Assembly (NCBI GenBank): GCA_027625915.1
Contig: JANTQA010000023.1
Span: 23,622,001-23,686,000 of the forward strand
DNA length: 64,000 nt
Reading direction: 5' to 3'
Source: Anaeramoeba flamelloides
Taxonomy: Eukaryota > Metamonada > Anaeramoebidae
The position numbers and the translations under genes are program-made. The notes beneath the pieces are model-generated. The model was not told the DNA's origin. It searched no databases and saw only the letters and a list, made by a program, of their open reading frames with translations. This document shows positions 33,518 to 45,569 of the stretch, one piece after another (the stretch's first letter is position 1; each line of letters opens with the position of its first letter).

Positions 33518-35142
33518 TAAACAAACGATTTTTGCAACAAAAAAGATTCAAAAAAAAAAAATTAAGTGCTCTAAGAAATTACTAATTCAAAGAAAATGAA
33601 ATCCAAAGTAGATAAATTTGTGTTAAAAAAACTATATTGAAAAATTCATGCAAAATCAACGTTTTGTTATGTTTTATTTTCCAAACGAAAAGGTCATTCA
33701 TTTCAAATTATTCAATAAAGCTAATTTCAACAATTAAGTTTTAAGTTTTGTAATTCTCTTTTTAATTTTGGTCTTTCTTTTTCTCGTGTTCAAAATGATA
33801 AACGTTAAAGTCTTTTCAAACCAAACTAAATTTTTATATTTTTTTCGAAAAGCCTCGTTTTCAAAAGAACCTTTATTTTTGGAAAAAATTTATTGAACAA
33901 ACAAAGTAAGATGATCATTAATCTTCTTAAAATAAAGATAAAACATACGATCACAAATCAAAAGTTTCCAAATTCCCTAATATTGTTGAAAATTATTTTT
34001 TATGTGGATTGCTTATTGGTATTTTATTAAAAATAAATTACAGTTTTTATTTACTACTGAATGGTTATAAAGATTTTTTTCACTGCGTTTTCCAACATAA
34101 AAATTTCATTTAGGAATATTTATTATTTTGCTTACATGATTTTTTTAAAAATTTATCGAACATTGGAAAAATCTGATCTTTTTGGCTTTAAAAAAATGAT
34201 CTAACCTATTTCCTAAAATCTTGCATTTCTTTTTTTGGACTAAATTCACTTAATTTTTTAACATTTTGGATGAAGTGTAAAAGATTCATATATCAAAGAA
34301 GTGTGGAAACCTTTTCATTTGATTCAGTTCACTTTTCCTTTTTTATGAAAATTATTTCTTTTAACGAAAATAAATTGTATGATTTTTTTGACCAAGAAAA
34401 TTGATACTTTTTAGAGATCTTTAACGAGAGTTTGTTTTTCGTCTGTGGTTTCCAAAACAAATCTCTCTTACATCTTTTTCCAATACCTTTATAATTTAAG
34501 ATTAAATTAACTCCATAACTTTTCAAAGAACTAGACTTTTAATTGGTTTCTAGAGAACAACAAGTATCTTTTCGATTTTTTATATTCCAAAGGAATGGTA
34601 TTAACAAATATTCTCAAAACCATTTAGTATTTTGTTTAGCCATCTTAATAATCCGATCTTTAAAATTTTGATCAGATTTATGGAAATATTTTGTGAAAAT
34701 GTCGAATGTTAGGTTTTGAAATGCAAATAGCAAAAAATTTTCACTTTCTTTTCCTTTTTTGTCGACAATGAGAGATTTCAAAGAATTATATTCTAATTTG
34801 TTGATTTCTTTTTATTTGTTTTGTTCTTTTGTTACTTTAATTGGATCAAATACCAATCTCTATATGAAGAATATTCTGAATAAAAAAAAATAAAAGTAAT
34901 TGAAATTGTACCTCCTTTTAAATCTCAAACACCAGGGTCTTTTTAGTAACGAACTTATTTAGTGATCTCGAGTTATTGTAAACAAAAGTCTCAATATTTA
35001 ATTTTGAAGAAAGAAATTAAAGTCGATCATTTAACAATAGAGACAACTTCAAATGGTTTTTCTTTGAAAGGTAATTGTGGTTGTTGTATATGAACTAAAT
35101 GCTGGAAAAGGATTAAAGATATTTTTTTTTTTGTATAAATTA

Positions 35143-35341
35143 CAGCCAGTTCCACTTATCAGACACTAACAGACAACGAAATATAAGGCACAAAAAAAGA
35201 TCTCAAATTTTTGCACATTTTTTTGAATTTTTTTTTATTCACAAATTATTTTACTGAAATTTGAATTTTGTGCCTTAATTTGAGATTTTTTTGTGCCTTA
35301 AATCAAGTTGAACGTTTGTGTTTTAAAAGTGGAACTAACTG
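35143..35341. mobile_element. MITE A copy 2
   Basis: Foldback of about 199 bp with ends CAGCCAGTTCCACTTATCAG and AAGTGGAACTAACTG, preceded by TA. The internal motif AAGGCACAAAAAAAGATCTC is inverted as GAGATTTTTTTGTGCCTTAA. The left arm is more mutated than the right. Confidence 0.75.
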
Positions 35342-36476
35342 TTGTATCTTTTGATATTTAGTTGAGAGATCTTTGAATAAAAATGAATTTTAAAGATTAG
35401 ACAAAATTGGTTTCCAAAATTTGAATTTGTGTATAAAAGTGTAATGAGTTCAGAGATTTTTAATATTAAACAAGGTTCTAATTTTTAAAGGTTTCGATTT
35501 TGATTTATTTTTTGTTTTATTTCACTTTTTTTAAAAAAATTTTATAGGGGTTTAGGAAATCTAGGTAAAGTATTAAAAAAAAACACTTGGAATAAAAAGA
35601 ATACAAGAAAATCATTATTATTTGTTAATATTAGGATAATTTAAAATCAAATCCTTTTTATAAAAAACCAAACTTTTTATGTAATCCATAATAAAACCAA
35701 ATAAAGTTCTAACAAGTACGGTATATTTAGAGTGCTCATTTAATTTTTTGTAAACCAAAAGTAGATCAACTAATTTTGGAAAATAGCAAGGTTTATCGAA
35801 ATTTAGATCTGAATGTGGACAATCATAATTTGTATATTTGTTTTTTTTTATTTATTGAATATTATTTTGAACAGGTGAATTTTAATTAATCTTAATATCA
35901 AAAACTTCTAGTAATAATTATGGGGTTTGATTCTTAAAAAAAAAAAATTATGAATGAAAAAATTTGCAAAAACACATCAATTATCCTAAAATTAACAATT
36001 AATAAACATATGCAGATTTTTTTCAGACAGGTATTTTAAACAATACTTTCATTTGGTAAAAACCATGAAAATCTTCAAAACCAAAATTCAAATTTTTCCA
36101 CAGAGTTGAAATAGTTCAAAAAACCACAATAATACATTCCCTTCAAATTGGAAATAAGTTTTAATTTTTGAAAAATATAAAATATATTTTGTTGTTTTTT
36201 AAATTTTTTTGTCTTGAATTACATTTTTTGAATTTTATAATCTTGTTAAGTTCGATCTAAAATTTTTTTTTAGATGATAGATATTAGGAATAATTTGGGT
36301 TCTTTTAAAATAAAAGAACTTAAATAAAATTAGTTAGTAGTATCTCACCTTTAATTTGTCAACAAGTGTTATAAAAACTTTACAAAATTACGTATATAGT
36401 ATTTTATTTTTTATTTTTGTTTAATCCAAAATTTTTGAAAGGATATGTATTTATTTACAGTGATAGATATCTAATT

Positions 36477-37042
36477 AAACTCTTTTTCAGTCAAAGGAGC
36501 CCAGTTTTATTGAAGAAATAGAACATTGTCTATGAGTTTAATTCAAAAAAAGTTTAGTTCATTATTCTTTTCAAATTAAAATTTCAATTTTAAGATCAAA
36601 ATAATTGTTTCACAATTGTTAAAAAAATTTTTGTTTTTTTTGTATTGTAATTTTTTGCTTTTTTTTTGTTTTTTTATAAAAATTAAATTTGAAAAAAAAA
36701 AGTTTGAAACTCCAAATTAACATTAAGAAAAGTTAGTATTTGTATGTTCGTTTAAAATTCATATATTTATAATTAAAAAAATATTATTGTCAAAAATTTT
36801 AATTTCCTAAAGAAATTGGGAATTTTGCACAAAAATTTCTATGTGAAAGTGGCACAAAAAATTTTTTAACACTTTTTTTATTTTTGAAAGTCATGGTTTG
36901 ATCAGGCTTTTCTTTTATGGTTATCGACTCTAATGCGAAGTTTATTATTTCTTGTATTTTTAAAGAATCCAAGTTTTGTTGGTTCTTCAAAATAAGCGAC
37001 TTTTTCATTTTTAGCTTGTCCACTTTGAGTGAAATGGAGTTT
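36477..37042. mobile_element. MITE C copy 2, opposite orientation to copy 1
   Basis: Left end AAACTCTTTTTCAGTCAAAG, right end the inverse of AAACTCCATTTCACTCAAAG. The minus strand contains a 74-codon open frame (37023-36799) over the segment equivalent to about 16900-17095 of copy 1, where it is broken. A TA microsatellite abuts the right end. Confidence 0.8.
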
Positions 37043-37101
37043 ATATATATATATATATAATTTTTTTAAATAATAATTCAATATTATTTATTAAAGTTCA
37101 A

Positions 37102-37143
<42 letters not shown>
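37042..37143. repeat. TA and AAT microsatellites
   Basis: About ten TA units directly at the end of MITE C copy 2 (37042-37060), then, after 40 nt, about fourteen AAT units (37102-37143). Confidence 0.9.
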
Positions 37144-37719
37144 TGAGCCTCTGAGAAACTATTTATATTGTCTTCTGGAACTAGATTTTGTAAATTGGTT
37201 TTCTAAAAATTAAAAATTATTATTGATATTAGTTCAACTCAAGTATCGTAATAACTAATAAATAAACAATTTTAACATAGTTTTCATTTATGTGGAACTT
37301 ATGGTTGAAATATTTTTTTTAATTTTTTATCATAGTTGGATTTTTGAATTTATTATATTATTGTTAACAATCATTCTAAAAAAACCTTTTTTTTTTTTTT
37401 TTTCAAGTTGTTGTGTTCAGAATGATAGTATTTTTTTTTTTTATTTGGAAGATAAATTTTTTGTTGTATTAAAATGAAATTTTTGGAAAATGGCATCTTT
37501 TTTTTTTTTGAAATGAAGTATATGATGTAATTCTTTTTATATTTTTTATGGAAAAAATGAAAATAAGTTCAATTTTATACTTTTGGTGGTAGTTTGTCAC
37601 TATTGTAAATGTCTATTCTCGAGAATCATCATGTGTTAAATCATTTATATTTTTTTGAGAAAAATTCCTATTTTGAAAATTTCTTTCTAAAAAGATTTTA
37701 TTTATGTTTTTCAATTTTT

Positions 37720-38050
37720 TCCCTGGCTAAATCTTATTTATATTGGTAAGAAGAGTTACAAAGGAAAAAAATCAAGTATTTATATCCTAATGTTGTGGCA
37801 TTGAAATACAAAAGTATGAGTAACTTGAAAATAAAAACAAAAAAGTAAAGCCTAAAAATGACGAAAAGCTTCAAAATTTAAAGCTAAATAGATCAACAAG
37901 AAAAAAAAAATATACCACAATTAAATAATGATACTTAAGTGAATATTCATGATAAATTATCAAATTATTAAATTAACTAAAAGTATTGTGGTTGTGATTT
38001 TGGAGTTCTTAATAAAAGAAAGCCTTGGTTTTTTTTTTTTTTTTTTATCA
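37720..38050. repeat. Dispersed repeat G copy 1
   Basis: About 330 bp with a recurring order of words: GTTACAAAGGAAAAAAATCAA, GAGTAACTTGAAAATAAAAAC, CACAATTAAATAATG, ATAAATTATCAAATTA, then a T17 run at about 38031-38047. Copies at 53700-54030 and 62920-63250 have the same order and orientation. No clear TIR and no Pol III box found, so class is unknown. Confidence 0.65.
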
Positions 38051-38787
38051 ATTGCTGCTTATAGTACCTTTTTAAAATTTTTTACAATTTTTCAAATTTT
38101 TTTGGTTTATATTCCAATCAAATCCTTACCTTAAAAAAGTACCTTAATTTTGTCACAAAAATATCACATTTGATCTTGAGCTATTAGAATTTCTATTCTT
38201 AGAAAATATTTAGAATTTTGTTGAATGAATCGAAATTTACTTAAAAACTATTGTAGATTTATACGATATTTTAATGTGTAATCATTCTTGGAAAAAGAAA
38301 AATAACTTTATTTTTTATTGAAACACTACTTATCCAAGAATATACAGGGTTGTTTTAAGCACAACCAAAAAAACAATCTTGGAAAATGAAAGTGAAAAAA
38401 TCTGATCAAGGTCATTTCTTAGAAAAGTCCAAAGTGAAAAGTTTTAACTTTCAAACTTGGAATTGAAGTAATTCAAAAAATGTACACTGGTTTTCATTAG
38501 AATAGTTTCTTGATTGAATGTTTCATATTTTCGATCTTTAATTCACACCTTGTCAAAAATAGAAACTCATTAAAGCAAAAACAAGATATTTAAGACAAAA
38601 ACAAGATCTTTTCAATTTGTAAAAAGTGAGAGAACAACATAAGACTCAAAAAACCACAAAACAAAACTCGGTCAACACAAACAATCTTAGAAATTTTCAA
38701 ACAGTGTCTTTTAATGTTTTCAAAAATGTTCATTTTTTCATAAATTTCACGTCAAAATAATACAAAAAAAAAGAGGGGATTTAGTTA

Positions 38788-40473
38788 ATGCTGAATACAA
38801 ATGTTCCAAGTAACCTCATTTTAAAACAAAAGCTATTGAGAGTAAATTTTAGTCAAAGTAAATATCCAAGTTACCAAGAGACGATCAAAGCCTTGTTTAA
38901 GCATCAGTCTGTGAAAGCAAAGCTCACAGAATTGCAGCTCAACACCCACAACACTCAGGAAGAGCTTGCGCATTTTACAAGGGCATTAGATCTTCAACAG
39001 GTGCTAGCGCGTATTCCGACTCTCCACGTTGCAGGAACAAAAGGAAAAGGATCAACCTGTAGCTTCATTTCAAGAATTCTGCAGTCCATTGGGTTAAAAA
39101 CGGGATTGTCTACAAGCCCGCATCTTGTCTCGGTCAGGGAGCGCATCCAAATTAATAACGAGCCCATTAACGAGCAAGATTTCACCTCGCTTTATTGGAG
39201 GATCCGTGAGCAAATCGAAAAAAGCAAAACAGATCGATACAAAATGCTGCCTTCCTTTTTCCGGTTTGTCACCATGATGTCCTTCCAACACTTCTGGGAA
39301 TCCAGTGTTGATGCGATGGTGATCGAGGTGGGCATTGGGGGGCGGTTCGATGCAACAAACATTGTCAGCCCTGACGTATGTACGATCACCTCGCTGGGGA
39401 TGGATCACCTCAACAAGCTGGGTGGCAGCTTGGAACAGATTGCCTGGCACAAGGCTGGCATTATGAAGCCGGGCGTGCATTGTTTCACTGTACCGCAGAA
39501 ACACGAAGCAGCGAAGGTTTTGAAGAAGGTTTCAAAGCAAGTCGGCGCCAAGTTAAGTGTGCCAAGGCCCATCGATCAAATGGTTAAAATTTGGGAGAGC
39601 TCAACAAGGATCCAAAGCGTTCGGCAAATGTACCAAAATGGGAAATCTCTGGCACTGTCGCTGCAGGGCGAACACCAAAAGATAAATGCCACGGCTGCCC
39701 TGCATACAGTTGTTGAATTCCTTTCGAGAAGGTATGGGGTGATCGACGATTTATTTGGCATTGCGCCCGATAACCGCCCAAGCCAAATACCCTGCATGAA
39801 GACCATTGGGAAACAGAATACGTACACCCAAAATTGGATTTCCGCACAGCAACAAGAACAACACCGACAGCAGCTTGTAAATAGAAATAAAGAAAAATTC
39901 CAATTACACAAGCTCTTATACAAACTGCCCATTTCAACACTCATGCCCCAAATCATTAAAGGGTTGGAAACAACCAAATGGGATGGACGTTGCCAATTAA
40001 TTAAAGAAAGCAATCCCAAAAACTCTACAAATATTAATTGGTTTCTAGATGGCGCACACACCACAAGCAGCATTAATTATGCAATCAAATGGTTTACGGG
40101 GATTATTAACGATCAGCCGCTTGAGCAAAAGCAAAATTCAACAAATATACTTATATTTAATTGTATCGGCGATCGCGAAATTGAAAATTTGTTAGAGCCC
40201 TTATCGAAATTAAATATCTTCAAGAATGTCATCTTTTCTCCCAATTTAATTAAAAAGGCCTGGCATCTAGACAAAGACTTACAACAACTCATTAGCCAAA
40301 TTTGGAAGCAATTGGATGGGAAAGGTGAGATTTCAGTCACTGACTCCTTACAGAAGACTTTACTACTCGTCGACCAGTTAACCTCAAAAAAGGAAAATGT
40401 AAATATTTTTGTCACAGGATCTTTGCATTTAGTTGGTGGCATAATGAAACTTCGCAGGCTAAAAAAAATATAA
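38788..40473 (+). CDS. FPGS: Folylpolyglutamate synthase
   Basis: An intronless 561-aa Mur-ligase-family enzyme that adds glutamates to tetrahydrofolate in an ATP-dependent reaction, retaining folates in the cell. Seen: the P-loop GTKGKGST (83-90), SPHLVSVRERI (110-120), EVGIGGRFDATN, the ITSLGMDHLNKLG metal/ATP-site region, the IAWHKAGIMKPG motif, a Gln-rich linker near 375, KWDGRCQLI and the C-terminal LDGAHTTSSI motif that marks eukaryotic FPGS. Length fits the family (about 540-590 aa). The ATG at 38788 is the first in frame; residues 1-25 are basic and unconserved and might act as an organelle-targeting peptide. Base composition is odd: about 38940-39700 is far more GC-rich than the rest of the window, while the 3' third is AT-rich like its surroundings. 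Confidence 0.95.
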   Translation: MLNTNVPSNLILKQKLLRVNFSQSKYPSYQETIKALFKHQSVKAKLTELQLNTHNTQEELAHFTRALDLQQVLARIPTLHVAGTKGKGSTCSFISRILQSIGLKTGLSTSPHLVSVRERIQINNEPINEQDFTSLYWRIREQIEKSKTDRYKMLPSFFRFVTMMSFQHFWESSVDAMVIEVGIGGRFDATNIVSPDVCTITSLGMDHLNKLGGSLEQIAWHKAGIMKPGVHCFTVPQKHEAAKVLKKVSKQVGAKLSVPRPIDQMVKIWESSTRIQSVRQMYQNGKSLALSLQGEHQKINATAALHTVVEFLSRRYGVIDDLFGIAPDNRPSQIPCMKTIGKQNTYTQNWISAQQQEQHRQQLVNRNKEKFQLHKLLYKLPISTLMPQIIKGLETTKWDGRCQLIKESNPKNSTNINWFLDGAHTTSSINYAIKWFTGIINDQPLEQKQNSTNILIFNCIGDREIENLLEPLSKLNIFKNVIFSPNLIKKAWHLDKDLQQLISQIWKQLDGKGEISVTDSLQKTLLLVDQLTSKKENVNIFVTGSLHLVGGIMKLRRLKKI

Positions 40474-40994
40474 AGATTCCGAATCTCTTAATTTAATGGA
40501 TTAAATCCAACGCCAATATAAAAATTATTTAATTATTTTGTAATTAAGGGTGAATTATATTTGTATTCTAGAATCCAAATCACGATAAAAAATTCTTTGT
40601 TGTTTTTTATTGATCCATAAAATTTTTAAATTTTTATTTACTTATTCTTGTAATTAAAATTTTCAATTGTTTGGAAAGTTTTTTTTTTTTAAATTAATTT
40701 CCCAAATATAAAGATAGATAATAAAAAAAAATTTTTCAATATATTAAAAAATTTGCATTTTGAAAACGTCAAATTAACAATTGTTTTTTCGAAGGTTTGA
40801 TCAATAATTATTATATTTTGAAATGCAAACTATCATTTTTTTTTGTGTTTTATAAAATTTTCAAATTTTTGTGTATTCATCATTATTATTCACAAAATAA
40901 TTTGTAAAAACGAAAAAAAATTTTTTTTTTATTTCGTAGAATAAATAAGCATAAGGAAAATAATTAGTTATTTTTATTTGAATTGACAATTTAT

Positions 40995-41529
40995 AAACTA
41001 CATTTCACCCAAAGAGCAATCGCCTAAAAATGAAAAATTCACTTTTTTTTTTTTATAGAATCAACCAAATATACGATTCTTTGGAAATAAGAAAAATAAT
41101 AAACTTCAAATTAGAGTGGATATTCATAAAACAAATGTCTGAAAAAACTATATAGTTTTTTAAAAATTTTAAAAAAATTTTTAGGTACCTTTCTTAGTGA
41201 GTATCTTGAAAATTTTCTCAATTTCTTTAGAAAATTAAGATTGCAGATAATAAGATTTTTTAATAATAAATGTATTCTTTTTCAATAAAATTATAAATCC
41301 TAACTTTTCTAAATGTTAATTTGGAGGATTTTTCCAAACTTTTTTTTTATTAATTAATTTTCATAAATAGTAAAAAAAAAAAAAAAAAAAAACAACAATT
41401 TTACATAATTAGAAAAAATATTCAGAAATAAATATTGAATAATCATTTTGAGAAAAACATTGAAATAAAAATAATTGAATGTTTTTTATTTGTTCAAAAC
41501 AACTAGTTTTCTTTGCTTAAAAGGGGTTT
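40995..41529. mobile_element. MITE C copy 3, degraded
   Basis: Starts AAACTACATTTCACCCAAAG and carries CTAAAAATGAAAAATTCACT and the AATTTTCTCAATTTCTTTAG word shared with copies 1 and 2; the right end (GCTTAAAAGGGGTTTA) is eroded. Same orientation as copy 1. Confidence 0.65.
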
Positions 41530-41941
41530 ATATTCTGATATTTCTTTTTTCAAAAATAATTCACAAAAATTAGAACTTTTTAGAAAATTATAACAAATAA
41601 TTAATCAAATTAGATATTTGTGATTGTTGATGTGTCCAAAATTTCCTTAAATGTATATATTTTAATCATTTATTTTAAAATAATTTAAATTTTCTATTTT
41701 TAATAAGATTTTTCATTTTTTTTGGAAAACTAATAATTAATATGTAACAAAAATTGAAAAAAAATCCAAAGTAGATATTTTTTTTTTAATTGTTAATAAT
41801 TTATACAAATCAATATTTATTTTTTTTTATTTTTGTGGATTGTTGTGAAAAATTAATCTTTTTTACTGTTCCAAGAATAAATTTTAGTGATTATTAAAAA
41901 ATCAATTATAAATGTTTAATAATTTGTTTTTTTTTATTCCA

Positions 41942-41967
41942 ATATATATATATATATATATATATAT
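41942..41967. repeat. TA microsatellite
   Basis: About thirteen uninterrupted AT units. Confidence 0.9.
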
Positions 41968-42515
41968 GCCACAAGTATGGTGTTTGTTTTTTTATTTCAT
42001 TAAACATGTTTTATACATATGATCGGCGATTAAAAATCATTCATCTGTTATACTTATGTAATAAAAATTCGAAACAAATAGACAAGTTAATTTAATTTGA
42101 AATTGGTAAAAAAAGTAACATTTTGGCCACTTTACTTGGTCAACTAATAATTTTAAAAAAAAATAATAATAATTCTTTTTCTCAGTTTTTAAAAAAGTTT
42201 ACAATTTCCAAGGGTTTAAAACTAATAACTAACTTTCAATTGTTTTGTTGTTTTCAAAATAGAAAAGAAAATTATTAAATGGTTTTAAATACAAAAAATC
42301 CCACTTAAATGGGATATCACAAATTCCGATTGTTTTTCCAAGGCTTTGAAGACAATTATATTCTACATATATATAATTGTTTTGTTTTTTTTTTTGTTAG
42401 TAAAGTTTTTTTGTTTAAATTTTTTCACATACCGGAAACAAAAATATGATTTCTAAATAATTCGAGAATTTTTTCAATATATATAATATAAAATAGTCAA
42501 AAAACGAAAAAAATA

Positions 42516-42706
42516 CTGTCGGTTTCTAATTTAATAAACGAACTTTCAACAAAATTTAAAGCACAAAAAATCTCAAATTAAAGCACAAAATTTGGAATTT
42601 TTTTTAAAAAGTATTTTACTAGAAACTGAATTGTGTACCTTAATTTGAGATTTTTATTTACATTAAATTTCGTTAATAGTTTGTTCTTTAAAAGTTGAAC
42701 TGACTG
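42516..42706. mobile_element. MITE A copy 3
   Basis: 191 bp, ends CTGTCGGTTTCTAATTTAAT and GTTGAACTGACTG, flanked by TA on both sides (42514-42515 and 42707-42708). Arms are diverged but still pair through AAATTTAAAGCACAAAAAAT-type sequence. Confidence 0.72.
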
Positions 42707-45569
42707 TATAAAATTTGGAAAAAACATGATTTTATAAGTTTTTTGTGATTTAAAGATAAAAAATGTATTCTTTATGTTATATATAAAATAGATGTCAAAA
42801 TGATTGACTCGCTTGATAATGTTAATTGAAGTTGTTTTGAGGGTTTATTCTAGTATTCTTCTCAAAAAAATATTTTCAAATTTTTGGATTTTAATCATTT
42901 TTTCTAATTTTGCAAATTTTATTTATTCCAATTTTTCTTTTTCTTTTGGTTTATTTTTTGTTTTTCTTTTTTTTTTGTTTTCTTCGTATTTTGTTTTTTT
43001 TTTCCTTTTATTTTTTTTTTTTTGTAAGAAATCTCATGTGGAAAAAAAAGAGGGATCTTCAAAAAGATAATAATCATCAAGAAAATTGAGACTATGTAAT
43101 TTCTTTGAAAATGGATTTAATTATTCGTAAAAAACCTTGTTGTACAACTTTTTTTCAGTGAAAATTAAGTAATAAAAAATGGTAATGCTCATTTCAAAAA
43201 TTGTGACTCATTTTTTTTTAGTTTTAGGTTTTATTTTTTTTTTTTAATTTTTAATATATCAGGCTTTTATATATTTAGAATTACTTAAAAGTGAATTAAA
43301 AATCAGATTATATTATTAATTATATTTGAATACTAAAGGATAAATTTTTTTTTTTCAATTTATTATTTCAGGTGAGTCACAATTTTTAAAAAAATATTTA
43401 GTTTTAATGTGTAATACGGGTTCTTCGTTCTATTATTTTTTAGAGAATTATACACTCTATCAAGACTTTTAATATTTTTATAAATAATTTATTTATTATC
43501 TTAGAGATTTCGGCATCACATGAAAAAAATATTTTTTCTTTTGAAAAGGATTCAATAGTAATTATGATATTTAATTATAAAGAATCAAACAAATAAAAAA
43601 ATTAATATTGAATTTAAAAAAAATATTATAATTTATATTTCATGTTAAAAGATTGAAATTTTATAATCATAATTTAGGAATTGAGGGGAATAAGAGGAAT
43701 TAAAAACTCCTCTGTTAAATAATAAAAAAAAAATATTGAAATTTTTTCAACAAATTTTTTTTCAAATTTAAATGAGATGACCAACAGTTCGAGTCAGATT
43801 TTTTGTTCAATTTTTAATTATTTTTTAATTTTTAAATTTCTTTTTTTTTATATATTTTAAATTTTCGACATAAAATAAACAATATTATTAAATAAGAGAC
43901 AATATATCAAAGATTATTTTCCAAGATCTGAATAGATTTAGAAAGGAGAAATTCAAATTTCCCAAATATATTATACAAATCTTTACTAAGAACAAAATTC
44001 AAAAAAAAAAAATTCTTCGTTTTCAAGATTATTTTATTATCAATGAAAAATACTTGATTGTTAATATATTTTTTAAAATAAAATTAGGTTGAATTATTTA
44101 ATATAGAAAAAAAGATTTTGTTGATTTAATTCCAAAATTCTAAATGAAATTATTTTGTTATTTTTTTTATTTTTTTGTTTTTTCAATTATTTTGTATTAA
44201 ATTAATGTTTCAAAAAAAAATAAATCTTAAAATTTTATTTTTGGCTTCAACAAAAAAAGTTTATTTTTCTCTAAATCAAATATTTATTGAAATTTTGTCT
44301 GAAAAAAAAAGAAATTTTTATTAGTTATTTTCTTTATTTCTATATTTATTATATAATAAAATTAACTTCGTTATTTAATACATATTATTAATGAATTTAT
44401 GTAATATAGATTGTTTTCAATTATTGTTATTTTAATAAATTTACTAATTTTAAAAATCGTAAAAAATAAAAAATTCAAAACAAAATAATACCAAAATGAA
44501 TAAATATATTTTACTTTCCAATCTCAAAAAAAAAAAAAAAAAAAAAAAAAGAAAATAAAATCACAAAAGCCCTTTATCTATCGACAATTTTAACTTTTGA
44601 TTATAATTCCAATGAGAAAAAAGCGAATTCCTAGAAATATTTTTCTTCCTAATCTTTTTTTCGAGAAATATTAACTTTTTAAACAAATTATAGTGAAATA
44701 CTATTTTTGGGGAATTAAAAATAAAATAATTACGTTTTGTATATTGGAAATTATGGCAAAAAACACATATAATGTGTTTTATAATCAGTAACGTTTGATC
44801 TCTCTATGTTTTAACAAATTTATAGGTTGTCAAAAATAATAAGTGTTGTTTTGTTTTTCCTTAAATGTGTGTTTAATTTTTTATAAACTTTTGTAATCAT
44901 TATGTAAACCATGTTTTATCAAAAATATGAACTTTAAATTCAACAGACCCATTTGTGGACCTTTATTTTGGAAAAAGGAAATTTTTTTAAAAGAATCTGA
45001 AACAAACTTAAAAAACCTAAAAATAATAAAAAAAATTTAATTTTGATAAATTTCCTATTTATCAATCTGCTCTACTAAGATTTTACCCAAATTTTTCTTT
45101 TACAGAAGAAAAAAAATCAAAGAGATTGTAAATTCAAAGAGTACCATGTAAGTATAGAAGAACCTCAAAATCAATATATTTATTAAAAACCACAATTATT
45201 TTCAATACCCACACAAAGCAAAATTCCAAAAACTACTATTATCCAACCAAAATTTCCAAAACAACTTTCAAATCATTTGTAAAATCATACCATAGAAAAA
45301 CACATTAGATTGATCAGATATTATCTTCAAAAATTGAAAACAAAATTGTTCATGATTATCAAATATCATTTGTCTTTTTTGCAAATTGAAAAATTGCACA
45401 ATTTTATTTTTTCTTTGTCTCTGTACTAGAAATATAATTCTAACTGAAACAATAACCGTGTAATATCCTGAAAACAGAACAAATAGAGAACAATTATTTT
45501 CGTCTTATATTCTTTGAGACTATTTATTCCAACTTAAATTTCTCATTTTTTTATTTTTATTCCTTTGAA

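Larger units (their letters stand above)
33518..38787. other. Intergenic region with A, C and G repeat copies
   Basis: Contains MITE A copy 2, MITE C copy 2, TA and AAT microsatellites and repeat G copy 1. From 33518 to 35142 and 35342 to 36476 I see no gene. The last 200 bp before FPGS (about 38580-38787) include two neighbouring AAAACAAGAT words (38577 and 38599) and are the probable FPGS 5' UTR/promoter. Confidence 0.55.
40474..45569. other. Long intergenic region (5.1 kb)
   Basis: Holds MITE C copy 3, a TA microsatellite and MITE A copy 3. From 42707 to 45569 it is extremely AT-rich, with A or T runs of up to about 30 nt (e.g. near 44527-44552), and I see no gene. The open frame at 42804-43070 is a Phe-rich low-complexity translation. 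Confidence 0.55.

Noticed and set aside
37102-37143. Regular AAT array considered as a CRISPR-like or satellite structure
   Set aside because: It is a plain trinucleotide microsatellite with no spacers.
42804-43070. 88-codon Phe-rich frame resembling a membrane protein
   Set aside because: Translation of T-rich low-complexity DNA; hydrophobicity is a by-product of TTT/TTC codons.
43785-43805. T-loop-like GTTCGAGTC
   Set aside because: The upstream 60 nt cannot form D or anticodon arms; it is an isolated match.
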